A DNA stretch of 56,597 bases, from NCBI GenBank assembly GCA_003248565.1, contig QFOV01000001.1:1-56597 (forward strand). Reading direction: 5' to 3'. Of this stretch, positions 16,922 through 26,000 are shown piece by piece (the stretch's first letter is position 1; every line of letters begins with the position of its first letter). The stretch comes from Stenotrophomonas sp. Its GTDB lineage: Bacteria > Pseudomonadota > Gammaproteobacteria > Xanthomonadales > Xanthomonadaceae. The position numbers and the translations under genes are program-made. The notes under the pieces are model-generated. The model was not told the DNA's origin, did no database searches, and worked only from the letters and a program-made list of their open reading frames with translations.

Positions 16922-17272
16922 TCAGAACACCAAGACCTTGTCTGCGGCAAGGGTGGCGGTTGTCAGCTCCTCCATCGTGCTGCGTCGAGCGTCTTGCATG
17001 ACTTCATTGTCAGTGATCCCCCTGGCATCCATGCATGTACCGCAAAGCAGAACCTCACCACGTGCCATCACAACCTGGCGGACCATGCGCTCGATGTTGT
17101 AGTACCCGTTAGGCGTCTTCTGCCCCGCTTTCGCTCCAAGTACTGCATCGGCCATCAGGAAAACATTCACTGTGGATTTCCCACTCTTCAGGATTGACCC
17201 GGCGAGTCGAAGGGCGTTGTACATGCGCTCTGTGCCGTAGGGTGGATCATTGATGATGAAAAGAACATTCAT
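16922..17272 (-). CDS. DsrE-family sulfur-relay-like protein
   Basis: 116 residues, one DsrE/DsrF-like domain: MNVLFIINDPPYGTERMYNALRLA at the start, a Cys pair in LLCGTCMDARGI, and the closing LAADKVLVF. Family members carry persulfide on a Cys and pass sulfur to partners. The first Cys of CGTC is at the usual active position. The start overlaps the stop of the upstream MFS gene by 4 bases (ATGA), so both are translated together. With the ArsR-rhodanese regulator and OsmC on the other side, handling of reactive sulfur or thiol stress is a reasonable inference. Confidence 0.85.
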   Translation of the reverse strand: MNVLFIINDPPYGTERMYNALRLAGSILKSGKSTVNVFLMADAVLGAKAGQKTPNGYYNIERMVRQVVMARGEVLLCGTCMDARGITDNEVMQDARRSTMEELTTATLAADKVLVF

Positions 17273-18546
17273 GGCTCACCCGTAGTTATGGATGTAACAG
17301 CTTCACGGCCAGCAGAGTTTTCGCGCATTGCGAAAGCCACCACCAGGCCAGACAGGAAGGTCAACACTGCAATTGAGTAGATCGCTGTCGCGAAACCAAA
17401 ACGATCAGCAATGAGTCCTGCCGACAGCGCGCCGATCGCGTAGCCCATGTCACGCCAGAAGCGATAGACACTAAGCGATCGCGCCCTCCAGGAGGGGGCA
17501 GAGGCATCGGATACTGCTGCAATCAGGCTCGGGTAGACCATGGCCGTGCCAAGGCCCAGTAGCACGCTGGCGACGAACCACCACCGAAATTGCCCGGTAG
17601 CGGCCGTCAGCACCAGACCTACTGCCTGCACCCACATGCCGGCTACGATCAGGCCCTTGCGTCCCCAGCGATCACTCAGTGGCCCAGTCACAACCTGGCC
17701 TGCGCCCCAGACGATTGGATAAATAGCCTTCAGAAGCCCGATACGCTCCACACCCAAACCCAGTGTGGTGAAGAAAAGCGGGAATATGCCCCAGCTCATG
17801 CCATCGTTGAGGTTGTTCACCAGTCCGGCTTGCGATGCGGCGAACAGGTTCCGATCCTTGAACGACGTAAGCGCGAATACTTGCCGAAAGCTCAATGTTG
17901 GCGAGTTGGTCTCAGTGGCGGCCGCTTCCGCATGTACGTGACCGCGAGTGTCTCGAACAACGAGAATCGACAGCAGCGTGCCTGTGATCGCATAGATGAC
18001 ACCGAGGTAGATTGGTGCCGGACGCAGGCCATAGCGGCTGGCGAGATAGCCAGTGAGGAAGGCGGTAATGCCAACGGCCAGATAGCCTGCGAACTCGTTC
18101 AAGCCAACCGCCAATCCGCGTCCCTTCGGCCCAACAAGGTCGATCTTCATGATCACCGTCATCGACCATGCAAATCCTTGGCTCAAGCCAAGAAACACGT
18201 TCGCGGCAATAATCCATTCCCAGGTGGGTGCAGCGATGATCATGAAGGGCACAGGCAAGCCCAATAGCCAACCAAGAATCAGAACGCGCTTGCGACCCCA
18301 AGTGTCCGCAAGGTGACCGGAGATCAGGTTGGCGAACGCCTTGACCAGGCCAAAGCTGACGATGAAGGAGGTGACCAGCGTGGTCGACGCGACGCGGAAT
18401 TCTTCTGTGCCAATCAACGGCACGACGGTGCGCTCGATACCAACCATGCCACCAACAAACGCATTGATCAGTACAAGCAAAGAAAACTGCCGCCAGTTCT
18501 CCTTGAGGCCAAGCCGAACGGGAACCGCCACCGACGTCGTACTCAT
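17269..18546 (-). CDS. MFS transporter of the sulfur-type module
   Basis: 425 residues with twelve predicted membrane segments and the MFS motif HLADTWGRKRVLILG between helices 2 and 3; a second copy, LSDRWGRKGLIV, follows in the second half. A His/Glu linker (GHVHAEAAATE) lies between the halves. Substrate is unknown. It starts with a clear ribosome site and is divergent from the ArsR-rhodanese gene, sharing a 208-bp control region with the inverted repeat at 18711-18736. Its stop is coupled to the DsrE gene. Export of a small sulfur or metal-thiol compound is possible but not shown. Confidence 0.87.
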   Translation of the reverse strand: MSTTSVAVPVRLGLKENWRQFSLLVLINAFVGGMVGIERTVVPLIGTEEFRVASTTLVTSFIVSFGLVKAFANLISGHLADTWGRKRVLILGWLLGLPVPFMIIAAPTWEWIIAANVFLGLSQGFAWSMTVIMKIDLVGPKGRGLAVGLNEFAGYLAVGITAFLTGYLASRYGLRPAPIYLGVIYAITGTLLSILVVRDTRGHVHAEAAATETNSPTLSFRQVFALTSFKDRNLFAASQAGLVNNLNDGMSWGIFPLFFTTLGLGVERIGLLKAIYPIVWGAGQVVTGPLSDRWGRKGLIVAGMWVQAVGLVLTAATGQFRWWFVASVLLGLGTAMVYPSLIAAVSDASAPSWRARSLSVYRFWRDMGYAIGALSAGLIADRFGFATAIYSIAVLTFLSGLVVAFAMRENSAGREAVTSITTGEP

Positions 18547-18710
18547 ATCGCTTCAGCTTCCGGATGACCGGCGTTAACGGCACTGGTAGCCATGCTGTGA
18601 TGCCTTTCGAAACCGGGCGCGGCCACGCGCTTGCCGCGCAAGCGACACGCCAGGTTTGCTCGCAGGTGCTGTCCAAGGACCATGGCTTGCCACCCTCTTT
18701 GTACAATGGC

Positions 18711-18736
18711 ATCATTCAATCAATGAATTGAATGAT
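18711..18736. promoter_or_regulatory. Probable operator of the ArsR-rhodanese regulator
   Basis: ATCATTCAAT, six bases, ATTGAATGAT: a perfect 10-bp inverted repeat, A+T-rich in a G+C-rich setting, 18 bp before the regulator's ATG. ArsR/SmtB dimers bind 12-2-12-like A+T-rich dyads of this kind, and ATTC/GAAT half sites occur in operators of sulfide-responsive members such as BigR and SqrR. It can control both divergent genes. Confidence 0.65.
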
Positions 18737-18754
18737 TGTTTGGAGGGGTAGGGA

Positions 18755-19417
18755 ATGTCAAGCACTCCGAAGCACGAGATCTACGAGCATTTGGCCGAAG
18801 TGGCTCAGGCACTCGGGCACGCCAACCGTCTCGAACTGCTCGAGCACCTTGCCCAAGGCCGCCGTAGTGTCGACCTTCTAGCGGAATTGACGGGTATGAG
18901 TGTTGCCAACACGTCCCGCCATTTGCAGCTTCTACGTCGTGCCCGTTTGGTGGACGCCGAGCGTCGAGGTAAGCAGGTCTTCTATCGTTTGGCCGGCGAT
19001 GCTGAAGTAGTGTCCGTCCTTCAAACGCTGCGCCATCTCGCTGAACGCAATGTCGCGGAAGTTGATCGAATCGTTCGAGACTATTTCGACGCCCGCGACG
19101 CACTGGAGCCGGTGTCTCGGGAGGAGCTGATCACGAGGATGCATAGCGGGATGGTCACCGTGCTTGACGTGCGTCCAGAAGCTGAGTTCGCGCTCGGCCA
19201 TCTACCTGGAGCCGTCAGCATGCCTATCGAGGCACTGGAGGACCGTCTGGCGGAGCTGCCCAAGGATCAGGAGATCATCGCCTACTGCCGAGGCCCGTAC
19301 TGCGTGATGTCGTTCGAGGTCGTGTCCGCATTGCGGATGAAGGGTTACCGCATTCGTCGTTTGGAGGAGGGGTTTCCCGAGTGGAAGGCAGCGGGACTCG
19401 AGGTCGTCACAGACTAG
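18755..19417 (+). CDS. ArsR-type regulator fused to a rhodanese domain
   Basis: 220 residues. Residues about 5-95 are an ArsR/SmtB winged helix (LGHANRLELLEHLAQGRRSV, then MSVANTSRHLQLLRRARLV). Residues about 120-218 are a rhodanese domain (VTVLDVRPEAEFALGHLPGA) with the active loop CRGPYC. The only two Cys in the whole protein are Cys178 and Cys183, both in that loop. No metal-site Cys or His pattern of ArsR, CadC or SmtB is present. So the DNA-binding part probably answers to sulfur loading of the rhodanese. It faces a divergent MFS-DsrE operon and is followed 87 bp later by an OsmC gene. Confidence 0.9.
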   Translation: MSSTPKHEIYEHLAEVAQALGHANRLELLEHLAQGRRSVDLLAELTGMSVANTSRHLQLLRRARLVDAERRGKQVFYRLAGDAEVVSVLQTLRHLAERNVAEVDRIVRDYFDARDALEPVSREELITRMHSGMVTVLDVRPEAEFALGHLPGAVSMPIEALEDRLAELPKDQEIIAYCRGPYCVMSFEVVSALRMKGYRIRRLEEGFPEWKAAGLEVVTD

Positions 19418-19504
19418 ATCTGGCGTATCGGCCCCCCAGGCCTGATAGACGCGAGATAGTCTGTCGCACGACGTTACTGAAATATGCTGTAGAGAGGTGT
19501 TTTG

Positions 19505-19885
19505 ATGATCACGGTCAACAGCTTACCGGCTCCTTACCAATCAGAAGTCAGCAACGAGACCCAGGTTATTGTCTGCGATGCACCCGCCGCGAAAGGTGGA
19601 AGCGGAGCTGGATTCGGCGCCCATCAGTTGCTGGAGGCAGCCTTCGCCACCTGCATCAACATGGCGATCCGGATGTACGCCGATCAGCATTCGATAGCGC
19701 TTGATCACGTTTCCACAACGGTGTGGATCAGCAAGCCTGATCAGACGAGAACATGCTTCAACTACGAAATCGAAATTGTCGGTGACATCAGTGACGCAGA
19801 GCGCATTAAGTTGGAGGCTGTTGCTGATAGCTGCCCAGTGCGCGAGACCCTCTCTCGAGATCTAGAGTTCGCACGACAGCGGTAG
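19505..19885 (+). CDS. OsmC-family protein
   Basis: 126 residues from the ATG at 19505, with GAGAGG upstream; a TTG one codon earlier is less likely. The OsmC/Ohr fold is shown by GGSGAGFGAHQLLEAAFATCINMAIRMYA, with the peroxidatic-position Cys, and by the resolving-position Cys in DSCPVRETLSRDL. Ohr and OsmC reduce organic peroxides, and some members act on persulfides. Placed behind the ArsR-rhodanese gene it is likely under the same control and could remove sulfane sulfur. Cytoplasmic; no signal peptide. Confidence 0.85.
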   Translation: MITVNSLPAPYQSEVSNETQVIVCDAPAAKGGSGAGFGAHQLLEAAFATCINMAIRMYADQHSIALDHVSTTVWISKPDQTRTCFNYEIEIVGDISDAERIKLEAVADSCPVRETLSRDLEFARQR

Positions 19886-19985
19886 CAAATCCCTCTGGGC
19901 ATATGCCGGCCGCTAGCTTATTCCAACTGCCTGAAGTCGCTAGCCATCCAAGACGTAAGCGCTATGTGGCACCGGCGTGCGTTCA

Positions 19986-21320
19986 TCATGATGGCCATCG
20001 ACGGTGCAGTTCATCGATGACGAATCGATGTGAATGCGTCTTTTCGTTCCCGTCCAGATTCGTCAAATGTGGGTGTTCGCCTGGTAGATCATCGTGACGA
20101 TGTTCTATCTCATCAGGATCAAGTTGCGGCCACGAATACCAGGCAGCGATCAGCCCGGAAACAGCCAGGCCGGTCAGCGCGCTGATCGCCACGGGGATTC
20201 CCCAGCGAGCTCCAACCATGCCAGCAAGTGGATATGCGATTAGCCAGCAAACATGAGACAGCGAAAACTGCGCAGCGAACAAAAATGGTAGATCAGCAGA
20301 ATCAGCGGAACGGCGAAGCAAGCGACCTCCGGGGGTGACAAGTCCTGCATAAGCCATCCCGAGAAGTACCCAGCCTGGAATGACTACGGCCCAGGTGACG
20401 ACTCCGTTCAATCCAATCCAGGTGCCGAGCAGGCCCGCTAGTACTGTGCACATCAGGCCAGCTGCTGCGAGCATGACCAGTCGGTCCGAGATTTTTCCCA
20501 GGATTTTCGGTAGAAGCATGGCGATCGTCATCGACCCGATACCGAACGCAGCCAGGGCCCAGGCCACTTCACGCTCACCGCCATGAAGGACGCTGCGCAC
20601 CACAACCACGGTATTGACGAATACCAGCGATCCGCCCGCAGCAGCGACCAAGTTTAGCGCCAGCAAACCACGCAGACGCGGTGTGTGCAGGTAGATGCGC
20701 ATTCCTCGAATGGCTCGCGTGTACGGTCCCTCATTTCCTCGCTTGTCCGCGATCAAGGGAAAGACGGTTGAGAAAACTAGTATCGCGGAGAGTACGAAGC
20801 CAACAGAAGTCCCGGCAAATAACCCATGGAAACTGATCAGAGTAAGCAACGCCGCAGCCAACGCAGGGCTCAACAGACTTTCAAGGTCATACGCCAAGCG
20901 GGAGAGCGATAGTGCCTTGGTGTAGTCCTTCTCATCCTTGAGAATCTCTGGAATGAGTGACTGGAAAAGGGGAGTGAAACATGCGGAGGCGGATTGCAAC
21001 AGTGCAATCAGGATGTAGACCTGCCAGATTTCGGTGACGAACGGCAGGGTAAGAGCAGCCGCGGCTCGGGCCAGGTCAAGTGCGATCAAGACGGTCTTTC
21101 GCAATGCTGGAGGTACTACGGCCGCTGAGACTGGGGCGAGTGTCACATAGACGATCATCTTGATCGCCAGTGCTGTCCCCAGCACGGCGCCAGCTTCGGC
21201 ACCGGCCAGGTCGTAGGCCAACAAGGCCAATGCAACCGTAGCCAGGCCTGTGCCCACCAGAGCTACGACCTGGGCGGCAAACAGGTTCCGGAAGCTTGAG
21301 TTCTTCAGAACGTCGATCAT
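19986..21320 (-). CDS. NreB-like MFS exporter with His-rich C-terminus
   Basis: About 444 residues from the ATG at 21320; a longer reading starts at a TTG and is less likely. Twelve membrane segments, with the opening FRNLFAAQVVALVGTGLATVALALL typical of MFS_3-type exporters. The last 45 residues are hydrophilic and His-rich (HRHDDLPGEHPHL, then THSHRFVIDELHRRW), as in the nickel exporter NreB. The tail may bind metal in the cytoplasm. It is the last gene of the czcCBA-hupE block on this strand, which supports a role in Ni/Co export, though the metal is not proven. Confidence 0.83.
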   Translation of the reverse strand: MIDVLKNSSFRNLFAAQVVALVGTGLATVALALLAYDLAGAEAGAVLGTALAIKMIVYVTLAPVSAAVVPPALRKTVLIALDLARAAAALTLPFVTEIWQVYILIALLQSASACFTPLFQSLIPEILKDEKDYTKALSLSRLAYDLESLLSPALAAALLTLISFHGLFAGTSVGFVLSAILVFSTVFPLIADKRGNEGPYTRAIRGMRIYLHTPRLRGLLALNLVAAAGGSLVFVNTVVVVRSVLHGGEREVAWALAAFGIGSMTIAMLLPKILGKISDRLVMLAAAGLMCTVLAGLLGTWIGLNGVVTWAVVIPGWVLLGMAYAGLVTPGGRLLRRSADSADLPFLFAAQFSLSHVCWLIAYPLAGMVGARWGIPVAISALTGLAVSGLIAAWYSWPQLDPDEIEHRHDDLPGEHPHLTNLDGNEKTHSHRFVIDELHRRWPS

Positions 21321-21355
21321 GGAAGGAATCTCGAGAAGTGCATGCAAGGAGATAG

Positions 21356-21378
21356 AGCGGGACCAGTTGGGTCCCGCT
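21356..21378 (-). terminator. Stem-loop between small periplasmic protein and MFS gene
   Basis: A 9-bp stem, AGCGGGACC and its complement, with a 5-base loop. It is 16 bp after the stop of the small gene and 36 bp before the MFS start. There is no T-run on the minus strand, so it may attenuate rather than end transcription. Confidence 0.4.
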
Positions 21379-21394
21379 CGCTCTTTCAAACAGA

Positions 21395-21643
21395 TTACTT
21401 CTTTGCCGCACCCGCCTTCTGAGCATCACAGGAGGTCTTCAGCGCCTTGGTGGCCGAGTCATTGTGATTGACGTCATACTTGGATGCATCAGCCAACTGC
21501 TCGCAGGTGGTGGGCTTGGGCTTCTTCACTACCGCTGCGGGAGCCGGGGTGGACTCATGCAGGGCAGGGTCATGCGCGACTGCAGCTCCGGAGGTGGAGG
21601 CTGCTGCGAGGAAGCAAGCTACGAGAACATTGCGGATCTTCAT
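21395..21643 (-). CDS. Small periplasmic protein of the metal operon
   Basis: 82 residues from the ATG at 21643, preceded by CCGGAGTG; the longer frame from 21706 overlaps the upstream gene and is rejected. A signal peptide ends in GAAVA, then comes HDPALHE, a Pro-rich stretch, and a Cys pair far apart (TTCEQLADASKY and KTSCDAQ). The mature part of about 55 residues looks like a soluble periplasmic peptide with one disulfide or a metal site. No family is recognised. Its place after the anchor protein and HupE points to a metal-related role. Confidence 0.7.
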   Translation of the reverse strand: MKIRNVLVACFLAAASTSGAAVAHDPALHESTPAPAAVVKKPKPTTCEQLADASKYDVNHNDSATKALKTSCDAQKAGAAKK

Positions 21644-21702
21644 GGGTAACACTCCGGAAAATGCGGTGTACACACCGCGGGTTGAAATCAAGTGTAGGGA
21701 GA

Positions 21703-22344
21703 TCAAGGGCGATACAGGTCAGCTTGGAAACCGACGACTTCGACCGAAACGTCCACCGGTGTGGTGCCACGGTTCTGCCAGTACCAGCCGTGCGTCCCAT
21801 CGAAGGGGGCAATGAAAGTGCCTTCGGCTTGGGTCTGCGCGGCCTCGACTGAATAACTGGTCCAAGCGCCCTTCACCTCCGGGCGCTCACCGTGCATATC
21901 CACCGCCACGTCGCCGGTAGCTTTCCAGCGGTAGATAGCGCCGGCACCCTGCTTAAGATGTGCTTTTACTTCAGCGCCCTTGCCCGGCTCCAATGTCACG
22001 GTAAGTGCGTCTGTACGCATTGGACCTGCGGTAAGTGAGTTTGCAGCGGCATCCAACGTCTGCCCCTTGTTCTCACCAAAAGCGGCTTTGGCTTTTTCGG
22101 CCAAGGTCTGGTTGGCCTGGTTGTTGGAACCCGTGACCGGAGCCGCGGCATCTGGCGCATTGTCCTCAGTAGTCTCGGCCAGCTTGGTCAGGCCCAACGC
22201 CCGACCGACACCGGTCGGGTCAATGCCGTACTCGGCAGGCATGACGGTAGTGACCAGCAGCACAGATGCTACGGCTGCGGCGATGAAGGTGGCGCGGACC
22301 AGGCGGCCGGTGCTGGGAAGAGGCTGATTTGCAGTAATGGACAT
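21703..22344 (-). CDS. Membrane-anchored periplasmic protein beside HupE
   Basis: 213 residues. One membrane helix near the N-terminus (RATFIAAAVASVLLVTTVM), a polar Ala-rich linker, then a beta-rich periplasmic domain with AIYRWKATGDVAVDMHGE and FDGTHGWYWQNRGTTPV. This kind of protein is often named 'transmembrane anchor protein' and travels with HupE/UreJ-like genes. It lies 13 bp after hupE and may hold a carbohydrate- or metal-related ligand domain near that channel. The His and Trp-rich HGWYWQ turn is notable. Biochemical role is unknown. Confidence 0.78.
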   Translation of the reverse strand: MSITANQPLPSTGRLVRATFIAAAVASVLLVTTVMPAEYGIDPTGVGRALGLTKLAETTEDNAPDAAAPVTGSNNQANQTLAEKAKAAFGENKGQTLDAAANSLTAGPMRTDALTVTLEPGKGAEVKAHLKQGAGAIYRWKATGDVAVDMHGERPEVKGAWTSYSVEAAQTQAEGTFIAPFDGTHGWYWQNRGTTPVDVSVEVVGFQADLYRP

Positions 22345-22357
22345 TGAATTATCTCGA

Positions 22358-23089
22358 TCAGGAAACGAAGTAGCCGGTGAGCTGGTAGCCGATGAGCAGG
22401 AAACCAGCGGTCATCAACACGGCGTTGGCACCAAAGGCTTGGCGGGCAAACATCGGCGAGCGGCGCCAGAAGCCCATGACGATCAGGATGAGCGCCAGAG
22501 CAAGGATCTGGCCGATCTCCACGCCAACGTTGAACGCCAACATGTTGGCGACGAGACCTTCCGGGGACAGTGAAAAGTCCTGCAGCTTGGTGGCAAGGCC
22601 GAGGCCGTGGAACAGACCAAAAATCATCACTGCAGCCTTCGTGTTGGGCTGAAAGCCGAACCAACGCCGGAAAGCACCCATGTTGTCTAACGCCTTGTAG
22701 ACAACAGAAAAGCCGATGAGGGCGTCCACAATGTATGGATTGACGTGGAAGCCGCCCAACACGCCGAGCAGCAGCGTGATGCTGTGCCCTATGGCAAAGA
22801 GCGTGACGTAGATGCCCACATCCTTCATGCGGTACAGGAAGAACACCACCCCCAGCAGGAACAGGATGTGGTCGTATCCGGTGAACATGTGCTTGGCACC
22901 CAGATAGGTGAATGCCAGCAGATTGCGGCCGGAACTTTCTTCGAGGAAGGCGGCGTCCCCCTCGCTGACGCCATGGGCCACCGCAGCTGCTGTTGTGGTC
23001 AGCAGCGCAAGGCCTGCGAGTGCGGCCGCAGGTAGCTTGATGTTGCGCAAGAAACTCTCCTTTACTTTCGGAATTGAAGGAGCGCTCAT
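22358..23089 (-). CDS. HupE/UreJ-family membrane protein
   Basis: 243 residues. After an N-terminal helix come six further membrane segments carrying family motifs: FTGYDHILFLLGVVFF, FAIGHSITLLLG and FGLFHGLGLATKL. The His and Asp in these are the likely metal ligands. HupE and UreJ are linked to nickel or cobalt passage for hydrogenase and urease. Here no such enzyme is near; instead the gene is coupled (ATGA overlap) to czcA of system 2, so it probably serves metal export or sensing. That makes Ni or Co the favoured metal for this cluster. Confidence 0.85.
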   Translation of the reverse strand: MSAPSIPKVKESFLRNIKLPAAALAGLALLTTTAAAVAHGVSEGDAAFLEESSGRNLLAFTYLGAKHMFTGYDHILFLLGVVFFLYRMKDVGIYVTLFAIGHSITLLLGVLGGFHVNPYIVDALIGFSVVYKALDNMGAFRRWFGFQPNTKAAVMIFGLFHGLGLATKLQDFSLSPEGLVANMLAFNVGVEIGQILALALILIVMGFWRRSPMFARQAFGANAVLMTAGFLLIGYQLTGYFVS

Positions 23090-26000
23090 GCGCGCTCCGT
23101 GTTGTTGAGGTCCCCATCGCGATGGATGAGGCGATAGAGCGCCGGTAGCACCAGCAGGGTCAGCAAAGTGGATGACACGATTCCGCCAATAACGACTGTG
23201 GCCAGCGGGCGCTGCACTTCTGCGCCAGCGCCGACGTTCAGGGCCATGGGCAGGAATCCAAGGCTGGCCACCAGCGCCGTCATCAGCACCGGCCGCAAGC
23301 GGGTAATCGCCCCCTCATGTACGGCGTGTTCCAGAGAGGCGCCGTCCTCGCGCAACTTTTTGATGAAGCTGATCATCACCAAGCCGTTGAGCACCGCGAC
23401 GCCGGATAGAGCGATGAAGCCAACGCCCGCTGAGATGGATAGCGGGATTCCCCGCATTGCCAGTGCCAGTCCGCCGCCTGTGAGTGCCAATGGCACACCG
23501 CTGAAGACGATCGCGGCATCCTTGCCCGAGCCGAAGGCCATGAACAGCAGGCCAAAGATGAGCACCAGCACGACCGGCACCACGACCGAAAGGCGCTTGC
23601 TGGCAGAGATCAGCTGCTCGAACGTGCCGCCATACTCCACCCAGTAGCCCTCTGGCATCGCCACCTCCGTACCCACGCGTTCGCGCAGCTCCTCCACGAA
23701 CGAGCCAAGATCCCGACCGCGAACATTGCTGGTGATGACCACCCGTCGCTTGCCGTTCTCCCGGCTGACCTGATTCGGACCTGGGGCGACTTCCACCTTG
23801 GCCAGTTGGCCCAGCGGCACATAGCCACGTGCCGCTTCCTCACTAACTGGCAACGCGACGGGTAGTGACGCCAAGGTCCTCGGGTTTTCGCGCATGCTCT
23901 CGGGCAGGCGAACCACGATGTCGAAGCGGCGATCCCCCTCGAACACTTGGCCGGCTGTTTCGCCACCCAATGCCATGGAGATCGTTTTCTGCACGGCGTC
24001 GATCGATACGCCATAGCGGGCCAAGGCATCCAGATCGGGCGTGATGGTCATCAGGGGCAGGCCGGTGACTTGTTCCAGCTTCACGTCGGCATTGCCCTCG
24101 ATGCTGCTGGCAACCTTCTCGATCTGCCCACCGATGGCTGCCAGCTGGTCCAGATCATCGCCATACAGCTTGATCGCCACCTCGGCGCGAACACCCGCAA
24201 TGAGCTCGTTCATGCGCATCTGAACCGGCTGGGTGAACTCATAGTTGTTGCCGGGAATGGCGCGCACGGCCTTTTCCAGCTCGGCAATGAGTTCAGCCTT
24301 GGGTTTACGTGGGTTTGGCCATTCGCTGCGGTCCTTCAACATGATGAAGGTGTCAGCCACCGAAGGCGGCATCGGATCGGTGGCCACCTCGGCGGTACCG
24401 ATCTTGGCTACAACTTCATCCACCTCCGGGAACTCCTTGATCCGAGCTTCCAGTTGCCGCTGCATGCCAATCGCTTGGGTCAGGCTCGTGCCTGGAATAC
24501 GCAGGGCATGCAGAGCGATATCACCCTCATCCAGGTTCGGGATGAACTCAGTGCCCAGACGGGTCGCTAGTGCGCCTGAGAGAACAATGAGAACAACTGC
24601 AGCCGCCACCACCAACTTGCGTGCAGACATGACCTTGTCCAGCAAGGGACCGTAGAAACGGCTTGCCTCACGCATCGCTCGGGTTTCCTTCTCCGAGACC
24701 TTCCCGGTCACGAACTGGGCCACTGCCGCCGGCACGAACGTCAGCGATAGCGCCATCGCTCCGGTTAACGCGATGATCACCGTCAACGCCATCGGGTGGA
24801 ACATCTTTCCTTCCACCCCGGACAGGGCGAAGATCGGGATGTAGACGGCGGCGATGATGAACAAGCCGAACAAGCTTGGCTTGATCACTTCAGCGCTCGC
24901 ACTAGCAGCAAGCTCAAATCGCTCTTGGCGGGTGAGAAGGCGTCCCAATGCATGCTGTTGCTCGCCGAAACGACGCAGGCAGTTCTCCACGATGATTACT
25001 GCACCATCAACGATCAGGCCGAAGTCCAACGCACCCAGGCTCATCAGGTTCGCCGAGACGCGGTTCTGCACCATTCCATTGATCGTCAACAACATGGTCA
25101 ACGGGATCACCGCGGCGGTGATCAACGCTGCGCGCAAGTTCCCTAGCAGCAGGAACAGCACAGCGATGACGAGCAGGGCACCTTCCAGCAGGTTCTTGCG
25201 AACGGTTTCGATGGTGCGGTCAACCAGTTCAGTGCGGTCGTATACAGCGTGTACACGAACCCCCTCAGGCAGTGTCTTGTCAATTTCTATGAGCTTCGCA
25301 GCGCTTCGCTGTGCGACTTCCCGGCTGTTTTCCCCGATCAGCATGAACACGGTGCCAAGCACCACTTCCTTGCCATCCTTGGTAGCGGCACCCGTACGGA
25401 GTTCGCTGCCCTCAAGCACTTCGGCAACATCGCCTACGCGCAACGGAAGTCCGTCGCGTGTGGCCACCACAATTTTCCGAAGTCCGGCGATGTCCGCCAC
25501 CTGGCCGGGCACACGGATCAGGTACTGCTCGCCTGATCGTTCGATATAGCCGGCACCGACGTTGGCATTGCTGCGATCTACTGCATCAAGAACGTCCTGC
25601 ATGGTCAGACCGTAGGCCTGAAGCTTCGAGGGGTCAGGGGTGACGTGGAATTGGCGAACATACCCGCCAACGGTGTTGACCTCGGTGACTCCCTTGAGGT
25701 GGCGCATCTGCGGGCGCACGACCCAGTCCTGCAGTGTGCGTAGTGCCATGGGTGTCCAGGTGTCTTCTGCACCGGGCTCCGCTTCGACCGTGTACATGAA
25801 GATTTCGCCCAGGCCGGTGGCAACCGGTCCCAGCGAAGGTTTCAAGCCAGAGGGCAGGGCAGAGGCCGCCTGTTGCAGGCGTTCTGCGACCTGCTGACGG
25901 GCGAAGTAGATATCGGTTCCATCCTCAAACACCACCGTGACCTGGGAAAGACCGTAGCGGGAAACCGAACGGGTGTACTCAAGCTTGGCCAGGCCGGCCA

